Shown here: piece by piece, positions 5,733-14,124 of the stretch
How the letters are laid out: each line of letters opens with the position of its first letter
Numbering within the stretch: position 1 is the stretch's first letter
DNA from: an uncultured Bacilli bacterium
GTDB taxonomy: Bacteria; Bacillota_I; Bacilli_A; RF39; UBA660
Direction of reading: 5' to 3'
Assembly: GCA_947600015.1 (NCBI GenBank)
Contig: CANQFX010000008.1
Span: 1-24,801 of the forward strand
Length of the DNA: 24,801 bases
Translations under genes and position numbers: made by a program
Notes under the pieces: generated by a model
Told to the model about the DNA's origin: nothing
The model's database searches: none
The model's input: the letters and a program-made list of their open reading frames with translations, nothing else

Positions 5733-8390
5733 TTAAAACCAAACGCTACTGTCTACTCCTCCTGTGATACCAGAAATATTTTCTGTAGAGGAATATTGCC
5801 ATCCTTTATAACTTCCTCCATAATTTACGAAATGGTTATATTCTGCAACCCATACTTGGTAATTTGATAATTGATGCATATCTAATTGATTATTTAAAAA
5901 ACTGGTGCTTGCATATATCATTGGTGTATACCCTGCTTTTTTTACTTTTTCTAAAAATGCTTTAGCAATATTGGTTCTTTGTTGTTTTGTTAAGTTATCA
6001 GCCCTTCCACAATGAGTAATTCCATTTTCATTACAAGTAGTAAATTCTGTATCAAAGATAATTGGCATATTGATGAGTGATAACCCACCTGCTTTTTGTA
6101 CCATTCCAATAATTTTATCTGCTTCCTCTTCTGCTTCTTTCGTAGTAATTGCTTGTGAATAAAAATATGCTCCTACACTAAATCCTTGGGCTTTAGCACC
6201 CTTGACATTATCATAAAAATACTCATCTTCCACTATATTTCCTTCTGTTCCATATCCACGGTAAGCAGCTCTTACAATCACTCCATTGATATTACTATAT
6301 TTTTTTACTTGTGCCCAATTGATGACTCCTTGCCATTTGGAAACATCAATTACTTGTCTTACATTGGATCCAATTAACACGCCTAAGGAATTGAAAAAAT
6401 ATTTTACTCCATCAATAATTTTGAAATCGTTGGCCATATTACCAAAATAATCATAATAATAACGATTTCCATTTTTTGTTTCCCAATGACCTGTTGCATA
6501 AGCCTTAGCTGTGCTTCCTGGTGCAGCAGAGTTTTTCGATACCAATACAATTTCTACTGCTTCAATTGCTTTATCGGCACCACTACTTCCAGCATTTGCT
6601 CCATTTTTGGCCCAATCTAACCAACCTATGCCACTTACATGGGTTCTATAATAAATGTCATAAATTTCTCCTAATTGATCGGTTAATTTAATGCGAATGG
6701 CTTCTATGTGTCTTGCTTCTCCTACTGTTCCTGATATCTGATTTGTTCTTACTTCATTTTGCCAACCTCTGTTTTCAATATATGTTTGATATACTACTTC
6801 GCCCGGTAGGCTAGTGTTTAAATTTATTTTTAGTGCTTCCATATCTTTTTTCAATCCAGTTGTTCCAGCACTTTCTCCATTTTTTACATACTCTTGCCAA
6901 CCAATACTTGAAACGTGTGCTGAATATTCAATACTAGTATCTTCTTTCGCAACAAATGCAGTTTGACTAGTTACATCTGGGACAGTCCCTTTTGGAGTAA
7001 TATAAATTTCAATGGCTTCTAAACGATAAGCATATCCTGCCGTTCCAGCACTTTCCCCATTTTTGGCCCAACCTAGCCAGCCAAACTTTTCTGCATGTAC
7101 TCTATAATAAATATCATAATGCTGCTCCATGTCTCCTGTTAACCTAATTTGGATTGCTTCTAAGCGTAGTGATTTTCCACTGGTTCCTGATTGTTCTCCG
7201 TTTTTACTCCAAGTAGTTTCCCAACCAATTTTTTGTATATGTGTTCTGTATTCAATATTTCCATCATATAACTGATTTTGTAAGGCAATTTTAATTGCTT
7301 CTAACCTTTTTCGCTGCCCTTCTGTTCCACTTTTACTTCCATCATAAACAACACCTTGCCAACCAATACTTTCGATATGTGTTTGATATCCTATATATCT
7401 TTGTACAAATGCTTTTGTTGTTGGTCCAGGAGCATTTTCATTCTTTTTTACTAATTTGATTTGGATTGCTTCTAAACGATAAGCATATCCTGCCGTTCCA
7501 GCATTTTCACCATTTTTGGCCCAATCTAACCAACCAAATTTTTCTGCATGCACTCTATAATAAATATCATAATGCTGCTCCATTTCTCCTGTTAACCTAA
7601 TTTGGATTGCTTCTAAGCGTAGTGATTTTCCACTGGTTCCTGATTGTTCTCCATTTTTACTCCAAGTAGTTTCCCAACCAATTTTTTGTATATGTGTTTT
7701 ATACTCTATATTTCCTTCATATGGTTGTTCTTGTAAAACAATTTTGATTGCTTCTAACCTTTTTCGTTGTCCTTCTGTTCCACTTGTGTTTCCATCGTAA
7801 ACAAAATTTTGCCATCCTATTTTTTCAATATGCGTTTGATAAGATATTCTAGGATTCATTTCTATTGTTTTGGTTTGTTCTTTTATATTAGAAAAATTAA
7901 CTTTAAACTCTCTTCTTATCCCGTTTATCTCGATTATATACTTATCTGTATTACTTTGTTTTATATTGATATTTTCTAAAAAATTGGTATTTTCCAAAAT
8001 ATAATTTTTAATTAATTCTATTGTATTTTCTTCCTGATTCATATTAATTTCAATTGTATCTAACAATGAATAAGAAAAAATGCCAGAGTAAATCTCTTCT
8101 TGATTTAATATTATTTTATATTTGTTGTTTTCCTCTACTTTTACTTCATATTCATTTCCAATTTTAGAATGAATATAATTTTTGATGTACTCAGCAATAT
8201 TTCCTTGATTATAAACAATATCAAATGTTTCGTTCAAATTACATTTATAATTAAAATCAACTTCATTACTTCCATCTTTTAAATACGTTGAAACATCTTC
8301 TTGATTTAGTGCATAAACAAGAAATGGTGACATGGTAGATAGTAAAATGCTTATTAACAAGATACTTATTATGAATTTTATCTTTTTCAT
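5733..8390 (-). CDS. Secreted GH25 lysozyme with nine ChW repeats and a choline-binding-like repeat
   Basis: A secreted peptidoglycan hydrolase of about 885 aa. In order: a signal peptide (1-27, cleaved after VYA), an unrecognised N-terminal region with two similar copies (about 63-116 and 122-178), nine ChW (clostridial hydrophobic-W) repeats at about 184-219, 230-266, 278-313, 335-370, 381-417, 429-464, 488-523, 534-569 and 581-616 (motif '.GW..W/V...G..SGT.G...RLEAI.I.L'), a CW_binding-like repeat ('GHWETKNGNRYYYD', about 635-672), and a GH25 muramidase domain from about 678 with 'IDVSKWQG' and the catalytic Asp-x-Glu of 'IIFDTEF'. The second ATG (8390) was chosen because AAAGGGAG is 7 nt from it but only 1 nt from the ATG at 8396. 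It follows ugd by 17 bp, so it is the last gene of the polysaccharide operon. Confidence 0.93.
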   Translation of the reverse strand: MKKIKFIISILLISILLSTMSPFLVYALNQEDVSTYLKDGSNEVDFNYKCNLNETFDIVYNQGNIAEYIKNYIHSKIGNEYEVKVEENNKYKIILNQEEIYSGIFSYSLLDTIEINMNQEENTIELIKNYILENTNFLENINIKQSNTDKYIIEINGIRREFKVNFSNIKEQTKTIEMNPRISYQTHIEKIGWQNFVYDGNTSGTEGQRKRLEAIKIVLQEQPYEGNIEYKTHIQKIGWETTWSKNGEQSGTSGKSLRLEAIQIRLTGEMEQHYDIYYRVHAEKFGWLDWAKNGENAGTAGYAYRLEAIQIKLVKKNENAPGPTTKAFVQRYIGYQTHIESIGWQGVVYDGSKSGTEGQRKRLEAIKIALQNQLYDGNIEYRTHIQKIGWETTWSKNGEQSGTSGKSLRLEAIQIRLTGDMEQHYDIYYRVHAEKFGWLGWAKNGESAGTAGYAYRLEAIEIYITPKGTVPDVTSQTAFVAKEDTSIEYSAHVSSIGWQEYVKNGESAGTTGLKKDMEALKINLNTSLPGEVVYQTYIENRGWQNEVRTNQISGTVGEARHIEAIRIKLTDQLGEIYDIYYRTHVSGIGWLDWAKNGANAGSSGADKAIEAVEIVLVSKNSAAPGSTAKAYATGHWETKNGNRYYYDYFGNMANDFKIIDGVKYFFNSLGVLIGSNVRQVIDVSKWQGVINWAQVKKYSNINGVIVRAAYRGYGTEGNIVEDEYFYDNVKGAKAQGFSVGAYFYSQAITTKEAEEEADKIIGMVQKAGGLSLINMPIIFDTEFTTCNENGITHCGRADNLTKQQRTNIAKAFLEKVKKAGYTPMIYASTSFLNNQLDMHQLSNYQVWVAEYNHFVNYGGSYKGWQYSSTENISGITGGVDSSVWF
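7011..7390 (-). repeat. Copy 1 of a 453-bp-period internal duplication in the lysozyme gene
   Basis: Encodes ChW repeats 4-6. It is nearly identical at nucleotide level to 7464-7843 (repeats 1-3), with matching landmarks offset by exactly 453 bp (AAACGAT at 7021 and 7474; GCGTAGT at 7164 and 7617). This is a recent duplication of a three-repeat block. Confidence 0.85.
7464..7843 (-). repeat. Copy 2 of the 453-bp-period internal duplication in the lysozyme gene
   Basis: Encodes ChW repeats 1-3 and is the partner of 7011-7390. Repeats 7-9 form a third, more diverged triplet, so the array is three blocks of three. Confidence 0.85.
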
Positions 8391-8407
8391 ATTCATTCTC
8401 CCTTTCT

Positions 8408-9574
8408 TTAGTCTCTGCTAAATAAATCTCTTGTATAAACTTTTTCTTTTATATCATCTAATTTTTCTTCCATTCTGTTTGCTAATATTATGTCGCTTAT
8501 TTTTTTAAAGGATTCTATATCACGGATTACTTCTATTCCTTCATATTCATCTTGGTGTATCATTGGTTCATAAATTTTTATAGTAATATTTTCTTGTTGT
8601 AAGTTTTCTATAATACCTTGAATTGCACTGGAGCGAAAATTATCTGAGCCACTCTTCATCGTTAATCGATAAATCCCAACAACTTTTGGATTTCTTTTTA
8701 TAACCATATTGACAATGTGTTTTTTTCTAGTGGTATTTGATTTTACGATTGCCTCTATCATATTTTGCGGAACATCTTCATAATTTGCTAGTAACTGTTT
8801 GGTATCTTTTGGCAAACAATATCCTCCATAACCAAAGGATGGATTATTATAATGGTTTCCTATTCTAGGATCTAGACATACTCCCTCAATAATATCTTTG
8901 GTATTTAATCCTTTTAATTCCGCATAGGTATCTAGTTCATTAAAATAAGAAATTCTAAGTGCTAAATACGTATTTGCGAATAGTTTCACTGCCTCTGCTT
9001 CTGTTGAGTTCATATACTTAATTGGAATATCTTCCTTTAAGGCTGCGTCATTTAGTAAAGAGGCAAATTCATGTGCTGCTTCATTTTTATCGCCAATAAT
9101 AATCCTAGATGGATATAAATTATCATATAATGCTTTCCCTTCTCTTAAAAATTCTGGAGAAAAGAAAATATTATTTATCTTATATCTTTCTTTCATACTT
9201 TCAATAAATCCTACCGGTATCGTAGATTTTACTACTATTGTAGCATTTTCTTCTATACTTTTTACTTTTTCAATGACATCTTCTACAGAAGAAGTATCAA
9301 AGTAATTTAGTTCATCATCATAATTGGTAGGTGTACTAATAATAATAAACTTTGCTCCTTGGAAGGCTTCTTTATAATCTAAAGTTGCAGTTAGGTTCAA
9401 CTTCTTGGTTTTAAAATACTTTTCAATATATTCATCCTTAATTGGACTGATTCGTTTATTTATCATGTCTACTTTTTCCTCTATAATATCTACTGCCATC
9501 ACTTCATGATTTTGGCTTAATAAAGTAGCCATTGATAACCCCACATATCCTGTTCCTGCTACTGCTATTTTCAT
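8408..9574 (-). CDS. ugd: UDP-glucose 6-dehydrogenase
   Basis: Oxidises UDP-glucose to UDP-glucuronate with two NAD+, in the cytoplasm. The N-terminal Rossmann motif is GTGYVG (7-12). The active site includes 'SPEFLREG' (139-146, Glu141), 'EAVKLFANTYLALRISYFNE' (194-213; Lys197 and Asn201) and the nucleophilic Cys253 in 'GYGGYCLPKDT' (248-258). The length of 388 aa matches the short HasB/Cap3A-type enzymes. GAGGTGAT precedes the ATG. It is the only nucleotide-sugar gene in the operon, so the product glycan probably contains glucuronic acid or a sugar made from it. The lysozyme gene follows after 17 bp. Confidence 0.95.
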   Translation of the reverse strand: MKIAVAGTGYVGLSMATLLSQNHEVMAVDIIEEKVDMINKRISPIKDEYIEKYFKTKKLNLTATLDYKEAFQGAKFIIISTPTNYDDELNYFDTSSVEDVIEKVKSIEENATIVVKSTIPVGFIESMKERYKINNIFFSPEFLREGKALYDNLYPSRIIIGDKNEAAHEFASLLNDAALKEDIPIKYMNSTEAEAVKLFANTYLALRISYFNELDTYAELKGLNTKDIIEGVCLDPRIGNHYNNPSFGYGGYCLPKDTKQLLANYEDVPQNMIEAIVKSNTTRKKHIVNMVIKRNPKVVGIYRLTMKSGSDNFRSSAIQGIIENLQQENITIKIYEPMIHQDEYEGIEVIRDIESFKKISDIILANRMEEKLDDIKEKVYTRDLFSRD

Positions 9575-9607
9575 TTTATCACCTCATATTTTTATTATAT
9601 CATAAGA

Positions 9608-10768
9608 TTAAAAGAAAGTCTTGCTTTCTTCTTTCATTTGTTTCTTATTATTCTTAATGATTGTTTTATTTTTTAAATATTTTTCAATTAATTCTACAAT
9701 TTTGTTCCAATCAAAGTTTTCCTTGGCAAAAGTAATCCTTTCACTCATAAAACTATCTTTTCTATTTTCATATTCACTAATCTTTTTTGCTAACATATTT
9801 TTATTATCAATAGGACATATTTCCCCTATTTTTTTGTTTTTCACAATATCATGGGCTACAAATCCGAAGTCTGTCGTGACGATATAACATCCATAAGACA
9901 TTGCTTCTACTAAAACTAAGCCAAAACTTTCATATCTCGAAGTTAGGCAAAAAACACTACTTTTTTTATAATAATTTTCTAATTCTTTTCTATCTTCAAT
10001 TTCACCTATATAATCAATATATTTTGTTATATTTGGATTTTCTTTTAAAAACTTTTTATATTTTTCTTTAAACTCTTCTTCCATAGTGCCAATTAAAATT
10101 AATCTATAATGAGAATGATATTTTTCCTTTAATATTTTAAATGTTTCTAATAATATTTCTGTTGCTTTTTGTTCTGTTCCTAAACGACCTACTGTTAATA
10201 TTATTTTTTCTTTTTTTAGATTATTATCATTGTTATTTAAAAAACCATTTGGTATATATTCTATATTAAGCCCATCTTTTTTAAATAAATCAGAAGCCTT
10301 TTTGCTTTCACAACTTACTAATGAGCATTTCTTTATTGTTTGTTTTACTATCCATTTATTATTAATTAGTTTATAATTACTAAATTTTACATAAGAAGAA
10401 TCTAATTTCAAATATACTTTTCCATTTCTATTAAGTAGTTTATATAGAAAAATCATAATTTGTGCAAATGGACGCATATGATATAAATTAAGTACATCAA
10501 TATTCTTACTATTTTTCAATAAATAAAGAGCAAAATCTACATATTTATTAACATGTTTTTTTAAGAAAATTGTCTGCAGATACCCCCCCCCCCTAGAATT
10601 TGCTAAATGGGAATATTCGCTTGAATTTTTATAACATACTAGATAAGCATCATAATTAAAATTTTTCCCCATTAAATAAGGAATGGTTCCAACATCTTTT
10701 ATTAAATGAATATTTTCTGCTCGAGCAAATAATGTTACAAATGTTTTTTTCTTATTTGGTGAATACAT
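9608..10768 (-). CDS. GT4-family glycosyltransferase, poly-G contingency gene (in-frame, ON)
   Basis: A cytoplasmic GT-B retaining glycosyltransferase transferring a sugar from a nucleotide donor to the growing surface oligosaccharide. The C-terminal GT4 domain starts near 185, with 'TVGRLGTEQKATEIL' (192-206) and the donor-binding E-x7-E of 'SRYESFGLVLVEAM' (Glu280, Glu288). Codons 59-62 (R-G-G-G) are encoded by a run of 11 G (10583-10593). The frame is open at G11. G10 or G12 would hit a TAA within about 15 codons and remove the whole catalytic domain. GGGAG precedes the ATG, and the flippase stop codon is 1 bp away. The sugar and linkage are unknown. Confidence 0.88.
   Translation of the reverse strand: MYSPNKKKTFVTLFARAENIHLIKDVGTIPYLMGKNFNYDAYLVCYKNSSEYSHLANSRGGGYLQTIFLKKHVNKYVDFALYLLKNSKNIDVLNLYHMRPFAQIMIFLYKLLNRNGKVYLKLDSSYVKFSNYKLINNKWIVKQTIKKCSLVSCESKKASDLFKKDGLNIEYIPNGFLNNNDNNLKKEKIILTVGRLGTEQKATEILLETFKILKEKYHSHYRLILIGTMEEEFKEKYKKFLKENPNITKYIDYIGEIEDRKELENYYKKSSVFCLTSRYESFGLVLVEAMSYGCYIVTTDFGFVAHDIVKNKKIGEICPIDNKNMLAKKISEYENRKDSFMSERITFAKENFDWNKIVELIEKYLKNKTIIKNNKKQMKEESKTFF
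10583..10593 (-). repeat. G11 homopolymer tract (phase-variation site) in the GT4 gene
   Basis: Eleven C on the plus strand, G11 in the coding strand, at nt 176-186 of the gene. Only one other such tract exists in the window, also in a glycosyltransferase. Long G runs in A+T-rich DNA are classic slipped-strand contingency loci. Confidence 0.85.
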
Positions 10769-10769
10769 A

Positions 10770-12308
10770 TTAATTTCTCCCTTTATTATTATTTTTTATT
10801 AAAGAAATAGCAAATTGGTATCCTTTATCATGAATGAAAACAATAGTTACTACTAGAAGAAATATGATGCTGACTATGATTGCACTTAAAATGAGTCCCC
10901 CAATATTAGAAGGGATTTTCATCCATTGAAGCATATTATGACTTATGACATAAATCACAATTAAAGTAATTATGTATTTTAATTGGTTTAAAAAATAAGA
11001 GATACTACTTGTTTCAAATATATATTTATTTAATAATAATGGTTTAATCCAAAATATTGTAATTAAATAACTAATTGTTGTCCCTAATAATACTCCATTT
11101 AATCCAATTTTCATTCCTAATACAATAGATATTACAATGTTAATTATTGCTTGTATAATTGGGATATAGCGATCTTTTTTATAAAATCCTTTTGCCTCTT
11201 TTATAGTATCTAATGGAATTTGATTACACATTAAATAAAAATTCACACAAATTAATATCATTGATATCATAGAAGTTACATATTTACTACCTATCCATAA
11301 ATTAATAAATGGATTAATTAAATTTAATAAACAAATAGTTACAAATCCAGATACTATGAATCCAATAAATACCATAATTTCAAACACTTCTTTTTCTGCT
11401 TGTTTATTATTATTTACTGATAAATTTCCAAAACTAGCTGTAACTCCATTAAAGATATTTTTAATAATTGTTTTTAAGATCGAAACAATAGATAAATAAT
11501 TGGTATAAATTCCTACTGTTACAATATTAATTAGAGAAGATATAATAATATTATCTGAACAATTGATTACATAGTCTCCAATTTTAAAGCAAAATAAACC
11601 AAAAACATTTTCTTTTATGGATAACATTTCTTCTTTTGATAATTTTTCTTTGGAATTAAAATTAATATCCGGATAGTATCTTGTAATAAAACAATTAATT
11701 AAAATTCGATTTGCTAATTTGCATAATATCATAATCAATAGATATATAATATAATTTTCAGTAAACAATATAAATATAAATTGCAAAATATAAATTAATG
11801 AATTAAAAGTGACATTATATTTAAACACTTTATAATTTTTTTGGTCAGCCATTAGTAATACATCTTTATATGATATGAAATATAAAGAAGCAGTATTAAA
11901 TAGGTACATAAAATAAATAATATATAAATATTGATAGGAATAACTTCCAATTATTTTTTGTAAGAATATAGATAAAAATAATCCGGTTATAATAATGATA
12001 GTACCAATTGTTCTGTATATTCTTTTGTATAAACTCATATATGCATTAATTTTTTTTACATTTTTATTTGCTAGTGGCTTATATAATCCATAACTAATTG
12101 CTGTAGAAAATCCCACTTCAGCAATTGATAACATACTTAAAATGTTAATCATTAAGCTATCTAAACCTAATAGCTCTGCCCCTAATTTTCTGATAAAAAC
12201 CGTTCTAACAATTAATGATAAAATCGATTGCAAGATATATATAATTACATTAGAGGACACATTTAATTTTGAATTTGTAAGCCTATCTTCTTTATTTTTC
12301 GTAGCCAT
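10770..12308 (-). CDS. Wzx-like polysaccharide flippase (MOP superfamily)
   Basis: A 512-aa integral membrane protein of about 12-14 helices, resembling the PST/Wzx lipid-linked sugar flippases: an N-terminal 'NVIIYILQSILSLIVRTVFI' helix followed by 'LGAELLGLDSL', 'AEVGFSTAISYGLY', and a C-terminal set of helices from about 370. It would move undecaprenyl-linked sugars across the membrane. The ATG overlaps the upstream GT2 gene by 17 bp, with GAGGAG about 10 nt before it, and the next gene follows after 1 bp. An ABC exporter is also present in the operon, so the flippase may handle side-chain sugars (GacK-like), or the locus may make two glycans. Substrate unknown. Confidence 0.88.
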   Translation of the reverse strand: MATKNKEDRLTNSKLNVSSNVIIYILQSILSLIVRTVFIRKLGAELLGLDSLMINILSMLSIAEVGFSTAISYGLYKPLANKNVKKINAYMSLYKRIYRTIGTIIIITGLFLSIFLQKIIGSYSYQYLYIIYFMYLFNTASLYFISYKDVLLMADQKNYKVFKYNVTFNSLIYILQFIFILFTENYIIYLLIMILCKLANRILINCFITRYYPDINFNSKEKLSKEEMLSIKENVFGLFCFKIGDYVINCSDNIIISSLINIVTVGIYTNYLSIVSILKTIIKNIFNGVTASFGNLSVNNNKQAEKEVFEIMVFIGFIVSGFVTICLLNLINPFINLWIGSKYVTSMISMILICVNFYLMCNQIPLDTIKEAKGFYKKDRYIPIIQAIINIVISIVLGMKIGLNGVLLGTTISYLITIFWIKPLLLNKYIFETSSISYFLNQLKYIITLIVIYVISHNMLQWMKIPSNIGGLILSAIIVSIIFLLVVTIVFIHDKGYQFAISLIKNNNKGRN

Positions 12309-13149
12309 TGTCTTTAAGCTCCTCTAATATGACTTTGCTAGCCTTGATTAAATTTTTATACATATTAATTTTTTTCTTATAAAAATTGGGTTCACTCATA
12401 TTGGTGGCGATGTCTTCTAAATGTTGAATTTCAATTGTGGGATTATATAAAGTTAATAATTTATTTTTCAAACATTGGATATATAATAAATCTTCTTCTC
12501 CATATAAAAATGTTTTATTTATAATTCCTTCAAATTTCTCTATATATTCTTTTGAAAAAATCCAACAACATCCGTGCAATACGGCATTTTTGTGTTCTTT
12601 ATTTGCTTCCTTTACATCAATTCTTTTTGGTGTTGATTTTAGTTTTAGAATTATTTTAGTAAGATGGAGATAGGCAATGCATAAAGAAATATATAACATT
12701 TTCAAGCTTTTTTTCGTTTTTTTAATGGAAGGTTTATTGTTAGAAAATGTTGCTTCCTTATTTATATTATATATTTTGGGTCCCATAACCGCGAAATGTG
12801 TCTGATTATATACTTCTACAATTTTATCATCAAAATGGTTTGTCAAAAATAATATATCATTATTTGCCATGATAATAAAATCACAATTTAATTCTTTTAA
12901 TTTCTTAAATCCAATATTGTTTCCACCGGAAAATCCTAGATTTTTATCATTCAAAATAACCGTAATGTTTTTATCTCCTTTATATTTTTGTTGTAATACT
13001 TTCCCTGAACCATTTAATGAATGATTATCTACAATAACAATATGGTAATTACTTGTTTTGATTTTCTCTTTTATTGAATGAATGCAATTTATAGTTTCTT
13101 CTAGCGCATAATAATGTAATATACAAAATCCAAATTTATACTTTTTCAT
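12292..13149 (-). CDS. GT2-family glycosyltransferase (rhamnosyl/galactofuranosyl-type)
   Basis: A 285-aa GT-A inverting transferase. Visible motifs are 'VIVDNHS' (38-44), 'NLGFSGGNNIG' (70-80), the DxD-like 'NND' (96-98), then 'HGCCWIFSKEYIEKF' (about 193-207) and 'FLYGEEDL' (about 215-222), the late blocks characteristic of WbbL/RfbN-like rhamnosyl- and galactofuranosyltransferases. It is likely cytoplasmic, acting on a lipid-linked acceptor. AAAGGA precedes the ATG. It lies between the frameshifted GT11 and the flippase, overlapping the latter by 17 bp. Donor and linkage are unproven. Confidence 0.87.
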   Translation of the reverse strand: MKKYKFGFCILHYYALEETINCIHSIKEKIKTSNYHIVIVDNHSLNGSGKVLQQKYKGDKNITVILNDKNLGFSGGNNIGFKKLKELNCDFIIMANNDILFLTNHFDDKIVEVYNQTHFAVMGPKIYNINKEATFSNNKPSIKKTKKSLKMLYISLCIAYLHLTKIILKLKSTPKRIDVKEANKEHKNAVLHGCCWIFSKEYIEKFEGIINKTFLYGEEDLLYIQCLKNKLLTLYNPTIEIQHLEDIATNMSEPNFYKKKINMYKNLIKASKVILEELKDNGYEK

Positions 13150-13166
13150 TATTTTTTTCCTTTCTT

Positions 13167-14124
13167 TTATTCTATATCAATGATATCCCAACTTTCTTTA
13201 TATAAATCATCTATTATATTGTGATAAGTATTTCTTTTCCATATATTTGGTGCAACTACAATTTTATTTTCATTTCTTGAAAGATATTGTGCCCACCAAC
13301 TAAATGTTGAATTACTGATAATAAAATGTTTACAAGAATACATTAGTCGTAATTTTTCCCAAACAGGATCATCTCCTGTTTCAAATACCGATCCTTTGGG
13401 CAATGTTAAATTCTTTTTACACCATTCAATATCATCTGAAAATATAAAGAATTTGGGATTTTTTAGTTTCCTTTTAATTAAAGCAATTGCTTTTTCAAAA
13501 TATTCTGGAGTACAAATATAAAATCTTTTTTTATGTTTTTCAACAGAAACAAAATCCCCTCTTCTAATGGTTACACAAACGGATTCACTTTGTTCTATTT
13601 GATGATACATCTTTATATTTTTGGCGAGTACTCCATATTTTGGTTGAAATTCTTCCAGTATTATATCTCTATATTCATCAAAAAACTTGTAAGATTCAAA
13701 TGTACCATAAAACAACAAATTTTTTGTTGTAGGCTTTGGAAAATTGTAGTAACCTCTACTAAAGTAATATAATCCAAATTTATTAATGAAGGGTTGAATT
13801 CTTTTTTCGGAATTAAACATTAATTGATCATAATTTTCTTTTATAAATTTTGAAATAACTTTGTTTTTTATTTTTAAGAGATTAATGATACCAATACCCA
13901 AAACTTGCATTGGGGTCTTTTTGCACGGATGATATTGCACCCCCCCCCCCTTTACTTTTTAGTTTAAAGTCTATAATATCATTGTCAAAGCCAGCCTTAT
14001 AATGAATTAATAAATCTAAGTCTATCTTTTCATCTTGTAAGTGATATTTTTCTATATAACTTCTAATTGCTGCATATTGAAACAATTGATTCCCTAATCG
14101 GCCAATCACTTTTTTACTTATCAT
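13167..14124 (-). pseudogene. GT11 alpha-1,2-fucosyltransferase, split by a poly-G frameshift (likely phase-OFF contingency gene)
   Basis: Two adjacent frames together make one GT11 enzyme (GDP-fucose, alpha-1,2 or related linkage). The 5' part (14124-13882, 80 aa as it stands) begins with 'GRLGNQLFQYAA' (8-19), the hallmark N-terminus. The 3' part (13940-13167) carries 'VTIRRGDFV', 'FFIFSDDIEWCKKNL' and 'ISNSTFSWWAQYLS', all core GT11 blocks. They are out of phase across an 11-G run (13940-13950): at G11 the frame ends at 13882. At G10 or G13 codon 58 (Lys) leads through Gly codons into GTG CAA TAT and a full protein of about 318 aa (319 at G13). G12 is also OFF. No other damage is seen, which favours reversible switching over decay. 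AAAGGAG precedes the ATG. The start overlaps the upstream GT4-like gene by 11 bp. Confidence 0.85.
13940..13950 (-). repeat. G11 homopolymer tract (phase-variation site) in the GT11 gene
   Basis: Eleven C on the plus strand, coding-strand G11, at nt 175-185 of the gene. It sits exactly where the reading frame is lost. A change of one base (to G10) or two (to G13) restores the full enzyme. Confidence 0.87.

Noticed and set aside
13167..13940. Treating the 3' GT11 frame as a separate gene starting at a GTG
   Set aside because: The GTG is formed by the last G of the tract, with no proper ribosome binding site, and the frame lacks the GT11 N-terminus that is present just upstream in another phase.
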